Assembly (NCBI GenBank): GCA_024640315.1
Contig: JAHEFF010000018.1
Span: 1-58,511, forward strand
DNA from: Woeseiaceae bacterium
GTDB taxonomy: Bacteria; Pseudomonadota; Gammaproteobacteria; Steroidobacterales; Woeseiaceae
Length of the DNA stretch: 58,511 nt
Direction: 5' to 3'
Of this stretch, positions 23,389 to 31,312 are shown one piece after another. How positions within the stretch are numbered: the first letter of the stretch is position 1; every line of letters starts with the position of its first letter. The position numbers and the translations under genes are program-made. The notes below the pieces were generated by a model, which was not told where the DNA came from, made no database searches, and worked only from the letters and a program-made list of their open reading frames with translations.

Positions 23389-24759
23389 GTGAGCAAAGGG
23401 AAATGTTGCGCTGTTGGATATTTGATTCTGCTCGTCAGCGCCGGCGCGGGCGCGACGCCGGCCGCCTGGCTGCCCAATGCACCGCGAGACAGGGACTACT
23501 ACGACGGCGGCAACCCCAGCCCGGCGAAGGTTCACCTTGGTGCACAACTGTTTTTTGACAAGATACTCAGCGGCAATCTGAATACGTCGTGCGCCACTTG
23601 TCACCACCCGCTCGCCGACACCGGAGACGGGCTGTCCCTTTCCGTCGGTGAAGGTGGGCGCGGCCTGGGTGTGACAAGAGATACCGGTGCGGGCCCCGAC
23701 ATCGTTCCAGAGCGTGTTCCACGAAATGCACCGCCGCTGTTTAACCTGGGCGCGAGACAGTTCGAGAAGATGTTCCACGACGGTCGTGTCGAAACCGATC
23801 CTGGTCAGCCGTCCGGATTCCGCTCACCGGCAGGTGATGATCTGCCAGCGGGCCTGGATAACGTGCTGGCCGCCCAGGCAATGTTCCCCGTCACGTCAGG
23901 GACCGAAATGGCAGGACAGTATGGCGAGAATCCGGTCGCCGCTGCCGCGGCCTTCGGCAACCTCCACGATGTCTGGCGCCAGCTGGCCGAGCGACTTCGG
24001 AACATCGATGGCCCCGGAGGCTACGTCGAGCAGTTTGTTGATGTTTTCGATGACATAGACGAGGCAAGCGACATCACGTTTGTGCATGCAGCCAATGCTA
24101 TCGCCGCTTTTGAAGCCGTTAGCTGGCGGGCCGACAACAGCCCGTTCGACCGCTTCCTGCGAGGCGACCGGGCCGCCATGAGCGCATCGGCCCGCAGGGG
24201 CATGCGCGTCTTTTACTCGCCAGGCAAAGCGAATTGCGGCCGTTGCCACAGCGGCAGCTTTCAGACCAGTCATGATTTCCACTCGATCGCTACACCGCAG
24301 ATTGGGCCGGGGAAAGGAGACGGCGTCAGTGGAAACGAAGATTTTGGCAGGGAGCGCGTAACCGGCAACAAGACTGATCGATACCGGTTCAGAGTTCCCA
24401 GCTTACGAAATGTGACGCTCACCGCACCATACGGGCATTCGGGCGCTTACGACACGCTGGAATCCATGGTTCGGCATCACCTGGACACCACCCGCTCGCT
24501 GTACAACTACAACCCGGAACAGGCAGTGCTGCCTTTGCATCCGGACCGGTCGGTCGCCCGAGCCGACTTACTGGTGATGAGTGACCCACAACTCGTCGAA
24601 CGCATCGCGGGATCAAGCGAATTAGGCCCTGCAAATATCAGCACAAGGGAATTCAATGAACTGATCGAGTTCCTGGCCGCCCTGACGGACCCGTCGTCAA
24701 TCGATCTGCGCCGTAACGTTCCGCATTCATTGCCGAGCGGTCTTCCTCTCGCGGAGTAG
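23389..24759 (+). CDS. Di-haem cytochrome c peroxidase / MauG family protein
   Basis: Exported 456-residue protein. The GTG at 23389 follows AAGAGGGAATAAAC and begins a signal peptide (GYLILLVSAGAGATPAAW). Two c-type haem sites are present: CATCHH near residue 67 and CGRCHS near 284. Family segments include GAQLFFDKILSGNLNTSCAT, PRNAPPLFNLG, KMFHDGRVE, LAAQAMFPVTSGTEMAG and RVPSLRNVTLTAPYGHSGAY. CcpA-type members reduce hydrogen peroxide; MauG-type members oxidise protein residues such as Trp. The sequence alone does not separate these roles. It follows the small exported protein gene, a possible partner. Periplasmic. Confidence 0.9.
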   Translation: MSKGKCCAVGYLILLVSAGAGATPAAWLPNAPRDRDYYDGGNPSPAKVHLGAQLFFDKILSGNLNTSCATCHHPLADTGDGLSLSVGEGGRGLGVTRDTGAGPDIVPERVPRNAPPLFNLGARQFEKMFHDGRVETDPGQPSGFRSPAGDDLPAGLDNVLAAQAMFPVTSGTEMAGQYGENPVAAAAAFGNLHDVWRQLAERLRNIDGPGGYVEQFVDVFDDIDEASDITFVHAANAIAAFEAVSWRADNSPFDRFLRGDRAAMSASARRGMRVFYSPGKANCGRCHSGSFQTSHDFHSIATPQIGPGKGDGVSGNEDFGRERVTGNKTDRYRFRVPSLRNVTLTAPYGHSGAYDTLESMVRHHLDTTRSLYNYNPEQAVLPLHPDRSVARADLLVMSDPQLVERIAGSSELGPANISTREFNELIEFLAALTDPSSIDLRRNVPHSLPSGLPLAE

Positions 24760-24822
24760 TATTCTCAGGCCGACAAATGATCTGACAGCGGTACTTATCG
24801 TTGCGGCCAATTCCCGACTTGA

Positions 24823-24942
24823 TCATCGGCAGGATCTTGTCGATTCTGCCAGGTTTCGTTGCCCCTCGTTTTGCTGAAGAAAGATAGCCTGCCAGGACTC
24901 CGCCGCATTGATGTAGCCATCGACTGATTTTTGGCGCTTCAT
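24823..24942 (-). pseudogene. Possible remnant of a DUF1801/YdeI-type gene
   Basis: On the minus strand, ATG at 24942 opens a 39-codon frame whose first 20 residues, MKRQKSVDGYINAAESWQAI, resemble the start of small DUF1801/YdeI-like proteins (KSVDEYI...W). The frame then loses resemblance and stops at 24823, whereas intact members have over 110 residues. The likely reading is a truncated, frameshifted relic in the spacer before the BNR protein gene. Chance similarity is possible because the match is short. Nothing else was seen in 24760-25044. Confidence 0.3.
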
Positions 24943-25044
24943 CTTTTCAAGTCAGACACCGATCGCCTTATCGTCAATGTGGTCGGCGCCTCATTTGCTA
25001 TAGTTTCGGCAAGTACAAGAACAATATTCATGCCGGGGGAATCC

Positions 25045-28000
25045 ATGAAACGTGCAGCAACGTTCTGTTTATTAGCTCTTCTCACCTCTCTGACTGCCAT
25101 TGCCCAGGACGAAGACTCGTCGCCGGGTTTCAATGAAGCGACGTTCTCGGGTCTCGAGATGCGCAGCATTGGACCAGCCATGATGTCGGGGCGAGTCGCC
25201 GACATCGCGATCAATCCTGAAGATCCCAGTACGTGGTATGTCGGCGTGGGCAGTGGTGGCATCTGGAAGACAGAGAACGGTGGCACGACGTGGACGACTA
25301 TTTTCGATGATCAGGATTCCTACTCAATAGGATGCATTACGCTCGATCCCAACGACCCGGACACAATCTGGGTCGGCACTGGAGAGAATGTCAGTGGCCG
25401 CCATGTCGCCTATGGCTCCGGCGTTTATCGTAGTCGCGATGGGGGCACGACCTGGGAAAGCATGGGGCTCGAGAATTCCGAACACATCGGCATGATTCGC
25501 ATAGACCCCCGCGATTCGAACGTTGTTTATGTCGCTGCCCAGGGGCCGCTTTGGTCCGCCGGTGGCGAACGGGGTTTGTACAAATCGACTGATGGTGGAG
25601 CGACGTGGAACAAGATTCTCGGCGACGGGCTCGGCAATGCTGAAATCGACGACGATTACACCGGCATTTCGGAAGTGCATCTCGACCCGCACAACCCGGA
25701 TGTTGTGTATGCGGTGTCCTGGCAGCGCTTCCGCAATGTTGCTGTATTGATGGATGGCGGTCCCGGCTCCGGCATTCACAAATCGAGCGACGGCGGCGCA
25801 ACCTGGCGCAAGCTCACAGAGGGTTTGCCAGAGGAAGATATGGGCAAAGTCGGATTTGCCGTGTCACCACAGAACCCGGATGTCGTCTACGCAACGATCG
25901 AACTCGCGCACAAGGAAGGTGGGTTTTTTCGTTCCGAAAACGGCGGCGAGTCATGGGAGAAGCGAAACGACTATCTCTCGGGCGGCACGGGGCCCCATTA
26001 TTACCAGGAGATCTTTGCTGACCCGCACCATTTCGACCGCGTATACCAGATGGACGTGAACCTGCACGTCACGCACGACGGCGGCGAAAACTTCGAAACA
26101 ATGAACTCGGAAACGAAACATGTAGACCACCACGCAATGGCATTTCACCCGCAAGACAAGGACTATCTCCTCGTCGGCAACGATGGCGGCGTCTACGAGA
26201 GTCTCGACACTGGAGAGACCTGGCGCTACATGGCCAACATGCCGATTTCACAATTCTACAAGGTAGCCGTGGATTACGACGAGCCGTTTTATAACGTCTA
26301 CGGCGGCACCCAGGACAACTCCAGCCTCGGCGGACCGCACCGGACGGACAACGTTGTCGGCATTCGAAATTCCGACTGGTATCTGACGCTGGGGGCGGAC
26401 GGCCATCAGTCGGCGGCAGATCCGACCAACCCCAACATCATCTACGCAAACTGGCAGGAAGGAAATCTCACACGTTACGACCGTGCCACCGGTGAAAGCG
26501 TCCATATACGCCCGCAGCCGGCCGCCGGCGAAGTCGAAGAACGCTTTAACTGGGACGCGCCGATCCTCATCAGCACCCACAACCCGGAAACACTCTATTT
26601 TGCGAGTTTTCGAGTCTGGCAGAGCGATGATCGCGGTGACTCCTGGCGCGCGATTTCGGCGGATCTGACGCGCAATCAGGACAGGCTGCAACAGCCTTTG
26701 ATGGGCCGCCGCTGGAGCTTCGACTCGAACTGGGACTTGTCGGCAATGTCGCAGTACAACACGATAACCTCCCTGTCCGAATCGCCACTGGTCGAAGGGC
26801 TAATTTACGCGGGCACCGACGACGGCCTGGTGCAGGTCAGCGAAGATGGGGGAGCGAACTGGCGTAAGACAGAATCATTGCCGGGTGTTCCCGACTACTT
26901 CTTTGTCAACGACATCAAAGCCGATCTCCACGATGCGGACACCGTTTATGTGGTTGTCGACGATCACAAGTCCGGTGACTTTTCCCCCTATGTTCTCAAG
27001 AGCGAGAATCGCGGCCGTAGCTGGCGCAGCATCTCTTCCAACCTCCCGCAACGACACATCCTGTGGCGACTGGTTCAGGACCACGTCAATCCGGATCTCC
27101 TGTTTGTGGCGACTGAGTACGGCGTCTACTTCAGCGTAAGCGGTGGTGATCAATGGACCAAGCTGGCCGGTGGCGTACCCAACATCGCGTTCCGCGATCT
27201 CGCGATTCAACAACGGGAAAATGACCTTGTCGGCGCAACTTTTGGCCGAAGCTTCTATGTCCTCGACGACTATTCACCGTTGCGAGACATCACCGAGGAC
27301 ATGTTGCAGACCGGCTCGGTACTTTTTCCGGTACGGCGGGCCCACTGGTACATCCCGAAACGCCCGCACTCCTGTGCAACACCTGGTTGTGTCGACAGCC
27401 AGGGGGATGCCTATTTCGTGTCACCCAATCCGCCATTCGGCGCAGTGTTCACCTACTACCTCGCGGAAGAACGCAAGAGCCTGGCCGATCAGCGAAAAGG
27501 GACTGAGAAAGATCGGCTCAAAACCAATGAGGACGTCGATTTTCCGGCCTGGGAAGAACTGGACGCTGAGGAGCTTGAAGATTCTCCGGCGATCGTCTTC
27601 ACGGTCTTCGATAACCAGGGCAACGTGATTCGCCACCTCGAGGCACCGGCGAAAGCCGGATTCCAGCGAGTTGCCTGGAATTTACGGTACCCCGTCGTCG
27701 ACCCATGGGTGCCCGAGGCAGACCGCAACGAAAACAGCAGTGCCGCCGGTGTGCTCGTTGCCCCCGGCACCTACCGGGTATCGATGTACGAGCGAATCGA
27801 CGGAGAGCTCAGCGATGTCATTCAGAATCAGTCATTCGAAGTCGTGTCGATTCGGCCGGAGCCAACCTTGCCGGGCGCATCGCAACAGGTACGTATCGCA
27901 TTTTCCCGGCAGGTCGATGAAATGCGCCGTGCCGCTGATGGCACTCTGAAGTCGATTGACGAGATTCAGTCACAGCTCGGCGCAATCAAAGAAACGCTGC

Positions 28001-28350
28001 AAAATTCAACTGCCGACATGGCGCTCTATGCGCTGGCCAATTCAATCGACCAGCGTTTGAGCGTTCAGCGTGACAGGCTGGCGGGCGACACGACTCGCGC
28101 CGACTTCGGTGTGAATCGCCCGATGCCGGTTACCGCCCGCCTGAGCCATGCGGCCTACAATCCAAACACGAACGCCTACGGCCCAACGGACACACAACGT
28201 GATTCACTGACACTGGCTCAGGGCGTTTTCGGCGAAGTCAGCGCGGAACTGACACGACTGGTCGACCGTGAGTACAAGGGATTGCTTGATGCCCTGGACG
28301 CTGCGGGCGTGCCGTGGACGCCAGGCCGTGGGGTGCTGGCACCGAATTAA
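25045..28350 (+). CDS. Exported BNR/sortilin-like beta-propeller protein
   Basis: A 1101-residue exported protein. The ATG at 25045 follows GGGGGAATCC and begins a signal peptide (MKRAATFCLLALLTSLTAIA). Upstream in-frame starts were rejected. The first 720 residues contain many Asp-box/BNR repeats of the S-x-D-x-G-x-T-W type: KTENGGTTWTTI, RSRDGGTTWESM, KSTDGGATWNKI, KSSDGGATWRKL, RSENGGESWEKR, QVSEDGGANWRK and KSENRGRSWRSI. This pattern resembles VPS10/sortilin-type propellers often labelled glycosyl hydrolase. A C-terminal part without repeats (about 830-1101) includes a bacterial Ig-like stretch (VFDNQGNVIRHLEAP) and helices. No catalytic residues were identified, so function is unknown. 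No operon partner is evident. Confidence 0.85.
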   Translation: MKRAATFCLLALLTSLTAIAQDEDSSPGFNEATFSGLEMRSIGPAMMSGRVADIAINPEDPSTWYVGVGSGGIWKTENGGTTWTTIFDDQDSYSIGCITLDPNDPDTIWVGTGENVSGRHVAYGSGVYRSRDGGTTWESMGLENSEHIGMIRIDPRDSNVVYVAAQGPLWSAGGERGLYKSTDGGATWNKILGDGLGNAEIDDDYTGISEVHLDPHNPDVVYAVSWQRFRNVAVLMDGGPGSGIHKSSDGGATWRKLTEGLPEEDMGKVGFAVSPQNPDVVYATIELAHKEGGFFRSENGGESWEKRNDYLSGGTGPHYYQEIFADPHHFDRVYQMDVNLHVTHDGGENFETMNSETKHVDHHAMAFHPQDKDYLLVGNDGGVYESLDTGETWRYMANMPISQFYKVAVDYDEPFYNVYGGTQDNSSLGGPHRTDNVVGIRNSDWYLTLGADGHQSAADPTNPNIIYANWQEGNLTRYDRATGESVHIRPQPAAGEVEERFNWDAPILISTHNPETLYFASFRVWQSDDRGDSWRAISADLTRNQDRLQQPLMGRRWSFDSNWDLSAMSQYNTITSLSESPLVEGLIYAGTDDGLVQVSEDGGANWRKTESLPGVPDYFFVNDIKADLHDADTVYVVVDDHKSGDFSPYVLKSENRGRSWRSISSNLPQRHILWRLVQDHVNPDLLFVATEYGVYFSVSGGDQWTKLAGGVPNIAFRDLAIQQRENDLVGATFGRSFYVLDDYSPLRDITEDMLQTGSVLFPVRRAHWYIPKRPHSCATPGCVDSQGDAYFVSPNPPFGAVFTYYLAEERKSLADQRKGTEKDRLKTNEDVDFPAWEELDAEELEDSPAIVFTVFDNQGNVIRHLEAPAKAGFQRVAWNLRYPVVDPWVPEADRNENSSAAGVLVAPGTYRVSMYERIDGELSDVIQNQSFEVVSIRPEPTLPGASQQVRIAFSRQVDEMRRAADGTLKSIDEIQSQLGAIKETLQNSTADMALYALANSIDQRLSVQRDRLAGDTTRADFGVNRPMPVTARLSHAAYNPNTNAYGPTDTQRDSLTLAQGVFGEVSAELTRLVDREYKGLLDALDAAGVPWTPGRGVLAPN

Positions 28351-28398
28351 GTGGCTGCCGTGGGCAGTGGGCAACGGCCGGGGCCCTTGGGACGAGCT

Positions 28399-29124
28399 CT
28401 AGGCCAGACCTGCGTACAGCAGTCTGAGTGCCGTCACAGTGACGAGTGCCCGGTAGACCGCTCGAAAAACAGATTCCGAAATTCGATCAACGATTTTGCG
28501 GCCGAGCCACGTGCCAATAAAGGCAACAGCAACTGAGGCTGCAATAACGTTGAGATAAGGCGAGTAGTCGAAGCCGACGGCAACGTAGCCCGCAATCTTG
28601 AATGCGCTCATACCAAAGAGGCAACCGGCCATCGTGCCTACAATCTGACGGCGGTCGAGGTTCGTGTGCAGGATAACGGCATGCAGCACGGCGCCGTAAG
28701 CGAACAGCGTCGACAACAACGAGTGCAGGAAGCCAACGATTACCCAGGGGTGCCGCACTTTGGGTCGCCAGCTGATGCCATGCGACCAGATCGAAACCAG
28801 CATGACAATACCTATCGCCGTAGCAAGCAACGTTTCCGGCAGCTCGATATAGATTCTGGCGCCTATGAATGCGCCAACGGCGCTGCCGAGCAGGAACGGC
28901 CCTGCCAGGCCCCAGTCGATATATTTCCAGAACAGTATCTTGCGGGTTGCGGTCGATCCGATCAGCAACGTCGAATGAATCGGCACAATGGCATTGACAG
29001 GCAGCACGGTGGTCGTGACGGCAAGAACAATCATCGCCCCGCCCGCAGAAAAGGCCGCACTGCAAAGCGCTGCGAAAAAACTACCCGATACCAGGACGAC
29101 AAAGGTCAGGTCAGTCATTTCCAT
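28399..29124 (-). CDS. TauE/SafE (TSUP) family membrane permease
   Basis: About 241 residues with seven or eight predicted hydrophobic spans, among them FVVLVSGSFFAALCSAAFSA near the N-terminus, GPFLLGSAVGAFIGARIYIE and VAVAFIGTWLGRKIVDRISE near the C-terminus. TSUP proteins are proposed sulfite, sulfoacetate or other small-anion exporters; the substrate here cannot be told. The start is taken at the Met before EMTDLTF; an in-frame ATG at 29163 and another at 29118 are alternatives. Its stop is convergent with the BNR gene (about 48 bases apart). Confidence 0.85.
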   Translation of the reverse strand: MEMTDLTFVVLVSGSFFAALCSAAFSAGGAMIVLAVTTTVLPVNAIVPIHSTLLIGSTATRKILFWKYIDWGLAGPFLLGSAVGAFIGARIYIELPETLLATAIGIVMLVSIWSHGISWRPKVRHPWVIVGFLHSLLSTLFAYGAVLHAVILHTNLDRRQIVGTMAGCLFGMSAFKIAGYVAVGFDYSPYLNVIAASVAVAFIGTWLGRKIVDRISESVFRAVYRALVTVTALRLLYAGLA

Positions 29125-29177
29125 ACCGCGCAGCCTACAGAAATTGCCGCATCGATTCTGCACGATATAGCGACACG

Positions 29178-29207
29178 AAAAAACGCCGGAGGATAGCTCC
29201 TCCGGCG
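29178..29207 (-). terminator. Rho-independent terminator of the HTH/membrane operon
   Basis: The stem CGCCGGAGGA at 29184-29193 pairs perfectly with TCCTCCGGCG at 29198-29207 around a TAGC loop. Read on the minus strand it is followed by TTTTTTCGTG, a good T-run. It lies 110 bases past the stop of the HTH gene and just before the TSUP gene's start region, so it would separate the two minus-strand units. Confidence 0.85.
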
Positions 29208-29317
29208 TCGGTCATCGTAGATGCGGACAGGGGGAATCCGCAGACATGAATACCCGTCTTCGGCTCGCGGAGCGAAATCCGACACTATTCAATGCAATCG
29301 TGGCGATCAAGACCACA

Positions 29318-29524
29318 TCATGCCTTTGGCGAGACGCCTGGATCGAACACATCTTCAATCGTTGATTCAAAAAGCCGCGCTATTTTGAAAGCCAGCGGAA
29401 GAGCCGGATCGTACTTTCCGGTTTCGATCGCGTTTACGGTCTGCCGTGATACGTCCAGCTGGTCGGCCAACTTCGCCTGGGTCCAGTCGCGCTCTGCGCG
29501 CAGCACGCGTAGGCGATTCTTCAC
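29318..29524 (-). CDS. Small XRE/Cro-type HTH transcriptional regulator
   Basis: A 68-residue protein made of one helix-turn-helix domain: LRVLRAERDWTQAKLADQLD (helices 1-2), VSRQTVNAIETGKYDPALPL (recognition helix and following turn), AFKIARLFESTIEDVF (helices 4-5). The GTG at 29524 overlaps the stop of the upstream membrane gene by four bases (GTGA) and is favoured over an ATG at 29563 that would add non-domain residues. Such short regulators are commonly coupled with small membrane proteins. The likely target is its own promoter, which carries a dyad. Confidence 0.92.
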   Translation of the reverse strand: MKNRLRVLRAERDWTQAKLADQLDVSRQTVNAIETGKYDPALPLAFKIARLFESTIEDVFDPGVSPKA

Positions 29525-29973
29525 CGGTAGTGCCACGTTGCGGCGAGCTGCCCGATGATCCATCCAGCTGCCATGACGACTACGACAACATGGGCGGACA
29601 TGGCGGGCGCACCCACCCGCTCCAGAACCTGGTATCCCATGGTAACGACGATGCCGGCGCCAAAGCCAATGGCTAGCCCTTCCATTTGAATCTTCCTGAG
29701 GAGTTCATCAGCCATGCGGAGATATCGTAGATAGGACAGCAATGCACCAACAGACAGCGCAAACGGCAGTGCCGCCAGGAGCCAGGCGCTGATCCCGCGT
29801 AACCCACTGTGCGTTTCAAGGTAGGTGCTGACACCGGCAAGCGTCAGAGACCACGCCAGGCACCAGGCAACAATGTGATACTGGTTGCGACGGTCTGCGG
29901 CCGTGCCGCAGCTGGCAGATAGCGCCTCCCAGAATGTCATTCGTTCCGCTGTACTGTTTTCCGTGTCAGCCAT
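29521..29973 (-). CDS. Four-span membrane protein of unknown function, paired with HTH regulator
   Basis: A 150-residue protein with a short cytoplasmic N-terminus and four hydrophobic segments: about 34-51 (IVAWCLAWSLTLAGVSTYL), 62-80 (AWLLAALPFALSVGALLSYL), 100-115 (GLAIGFGAGIVVTMGYQVL) and 125-145 (AHVVVVVMAAGWIIGQLA). The loop YLRMADELLRKIQMEGLAIG between spans 2 and 3 is the most distinctive part. Genes of this type are often found directly before an XRE regulator. No enzymatic motif is seen. It is the first gene of a two-gene operon with its own promoter. Confidence 0.8.
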   Translation of the reverse strand: MADTENSTAERMTFWEALSASCGTAADRRNQYHIVAWCLAWSLTLAGVSTYLETHSGLRGISAWLLAALPFALSVGALLSYLRYLRMADELLRKIQMEGLAIGFGAGIVVTMGYQVLERVGAPAMSAHVVVVVMAAGWIIGQLAATWHYR

Positions 29974-30020
29974 AATATCAACCCTCTTTGTCTAAATGTA
30001 AAGGAACCTTGATATTTTGA

Positions 30021-30050
30021 AATGTACAATGACCTTGACTTGCTGTCAAG
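30021..30050 (-). promoter_or_regulatory. Sigma-70-type promoter with overlapping dyad for the membrane/HTH operon
   Basis: On the minus strand, TTGACA (30049-30044) is a perfect -35 box, followed after 17 bases by TACATT (30026-30021) as a -10 box; the gene starts 48 bases further at 29973. An inverted repeat CTTGAC-N5-GTCAAG spans 30034-30050 over the -35 box and is a candidate operator for the XRE regulator. The remainder of the 29974-30230 spacer shows no gene. Confidence 0.7.
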
Positions 30051-30230
30051 TATATTTGACTAATTGACGGTCAGCATGAATAGCGCTGTCAGCTAGCAAG
30101 CCTGGCAGAAGGAAAAGAACTCAGTTGGTCCGGACAAGGAAAGATCGGCCGAAAAACCGGGGTGTACGAACCAGGTACATGAAGATTTTGAGGCCGAGAT
30201 TGACGCCGTATGCGCCGAACTGAGGGTTTT

Positions 30231-31289
30231 TCAGCCCCCGAAGTTGACTTTGGCTTCGAGATTGGATCGCGAATCGGCATGCGACATCGCTTCTTCGAGC
30301 GTGATAGTGCCGTTCTTATAGAGCGCGAGCAGCGCTTCGTCGAAGTTTTGCATCCCCTGCTCACCGGAATCTTTCAACGCGTCTTTCACATCGGAAATAT
30401 CACCTTTGAGAATCAAATCCTTAATGTGAGGTGTGTTGAGCATGAGTTCTACCGCGGCTACCCGTTTGCCGGTGCGGGCGCGAACCAGGCGTTGCGACAA
30501 AATGGCACGCAGGTAGTGGCCGAGATCCATGAACACCTGCTTGTGCTGCTCTGTCGGGAACAGGTTGATAATGCGGTCCAGGGTTTCCGGAGCATTGTTC
30601 GAGTGTAGCGTTGCGAGCACCAGGTGACCGGTACCCGCCATGTCGATCGCCGATTGCATTGATTCGCGATCACGAATCTCACCAATTTGCAGTACGTCTG
30701 GTGCAGCACGCATTGCACTCCTCAGTGCGCGTTCGTAGGACTTTGTGTCGAGGCCAACTTCCCGTTGATTGACGATCGACTGTTTATTCGGGTGCAGAAA
30801 CTCGATCGGATCCTCTACCGTAATGATATGAGAGGAAGTTTTCTCGTTGCGATGATTCAACATTGCCGCCAGCGTTGTCGACTTACCACTGCCGGTCGCA
30901 CCAACCATCAGAATCAGACCGCGACGCAACATGACCAGGTCTTTCATCTGCTCCGGCATGCCGAGTTCGTCGAGCGTCGGCAGTTCGGCCGTAATGTAGC
31001 GCAACACCATCGACACATTGCCCCGCTGGTAGAAGACGTTAACCCTGAAACGGCCCAGGCCGGGTTCCGAGATAGCGAAATCGAGTTCCAGTTCCCGCGT
31101 GAAGGTGTCCAGCTGCTCTTCATCCATCAACTCGATAGCCGCTTGTTTCACCATCTTTGGCGTCATCTCGAGCTTGTTGACCGGCATGATCTTGCCGTCA
31201 ATCTTGATCTTGGCCGGTGCGAACGGAGCAAAGAAAAGGTCCGAGGCTTTTTTCTCGACCATCAATTTAAAAAGCGGCTTGACGTTCAT
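30231..31289 (-). CDS. Third PilT/PilU-family retraction ATPase paralogue
   Basis: Hexameric secretion-type ATPase of 352 residues, the third in a row. Walker A is GATGSGKSTTLAAM near residues 131-144. The Walker B region reads APDVLQIGEIRDRES near 195-209, with Gln where PilT and PilU have Ile/Leu. The His box is GHLVLATLHSNNAPE. The PilT-specific AIRNLIREGK box is replaced by HIKDLILKGD. The N-terminus (LMVEKKASDLFFAPFAPAKI) and C-terminus (FGG, no tail) also differ from PilU. Catalytic residues are retained, so it is probably active; whether it powers retraction of the same pilus is unknown. It lies 23 bases downstream of pilU. Confidence 0.88.
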   Translation of the reverse strand: MNVKPLFKLMVEKKASDLFFAPFAPAKIKIDGKIMPVNKLEMTPKMVKQAAIELMDEEQLDTFTRELELDFAISEPGLGRFRVNVFYQRGNVSMVLRYITAELPTLDELGMPEQMKDLVMLRRGLILMVGATGSGKSTTLAAMLNHRNEKTSSHIITVEDPIEFLHPNKQSIVNQREVGLDTKSYERALRSAMRAAPDVLQIGEIRDRESMQSAIDMAGTGHLVLATLHSNNAPETLDRIINLFPTEQHKQVFMDLGHYLRAILSQRLVRARTGKRVAAVELMLNTPHIKDLILKGDISDVKDALKDSGEQGMQNFDEALLALYKNGTITLEEAMSHADSRSNLEAKVNFGG

Positions 31290-31312
31290 GTCTTATTTAT
31301 CCGTTTGACGGC

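Noticed and set aside
28487..29065. 192-codon minus-strand frame overlapping the TSUP gene
   Set aside because: Cys/Arg-rich alternative frame of the TSUP gene; the TSUP frame has regular membrane spans.
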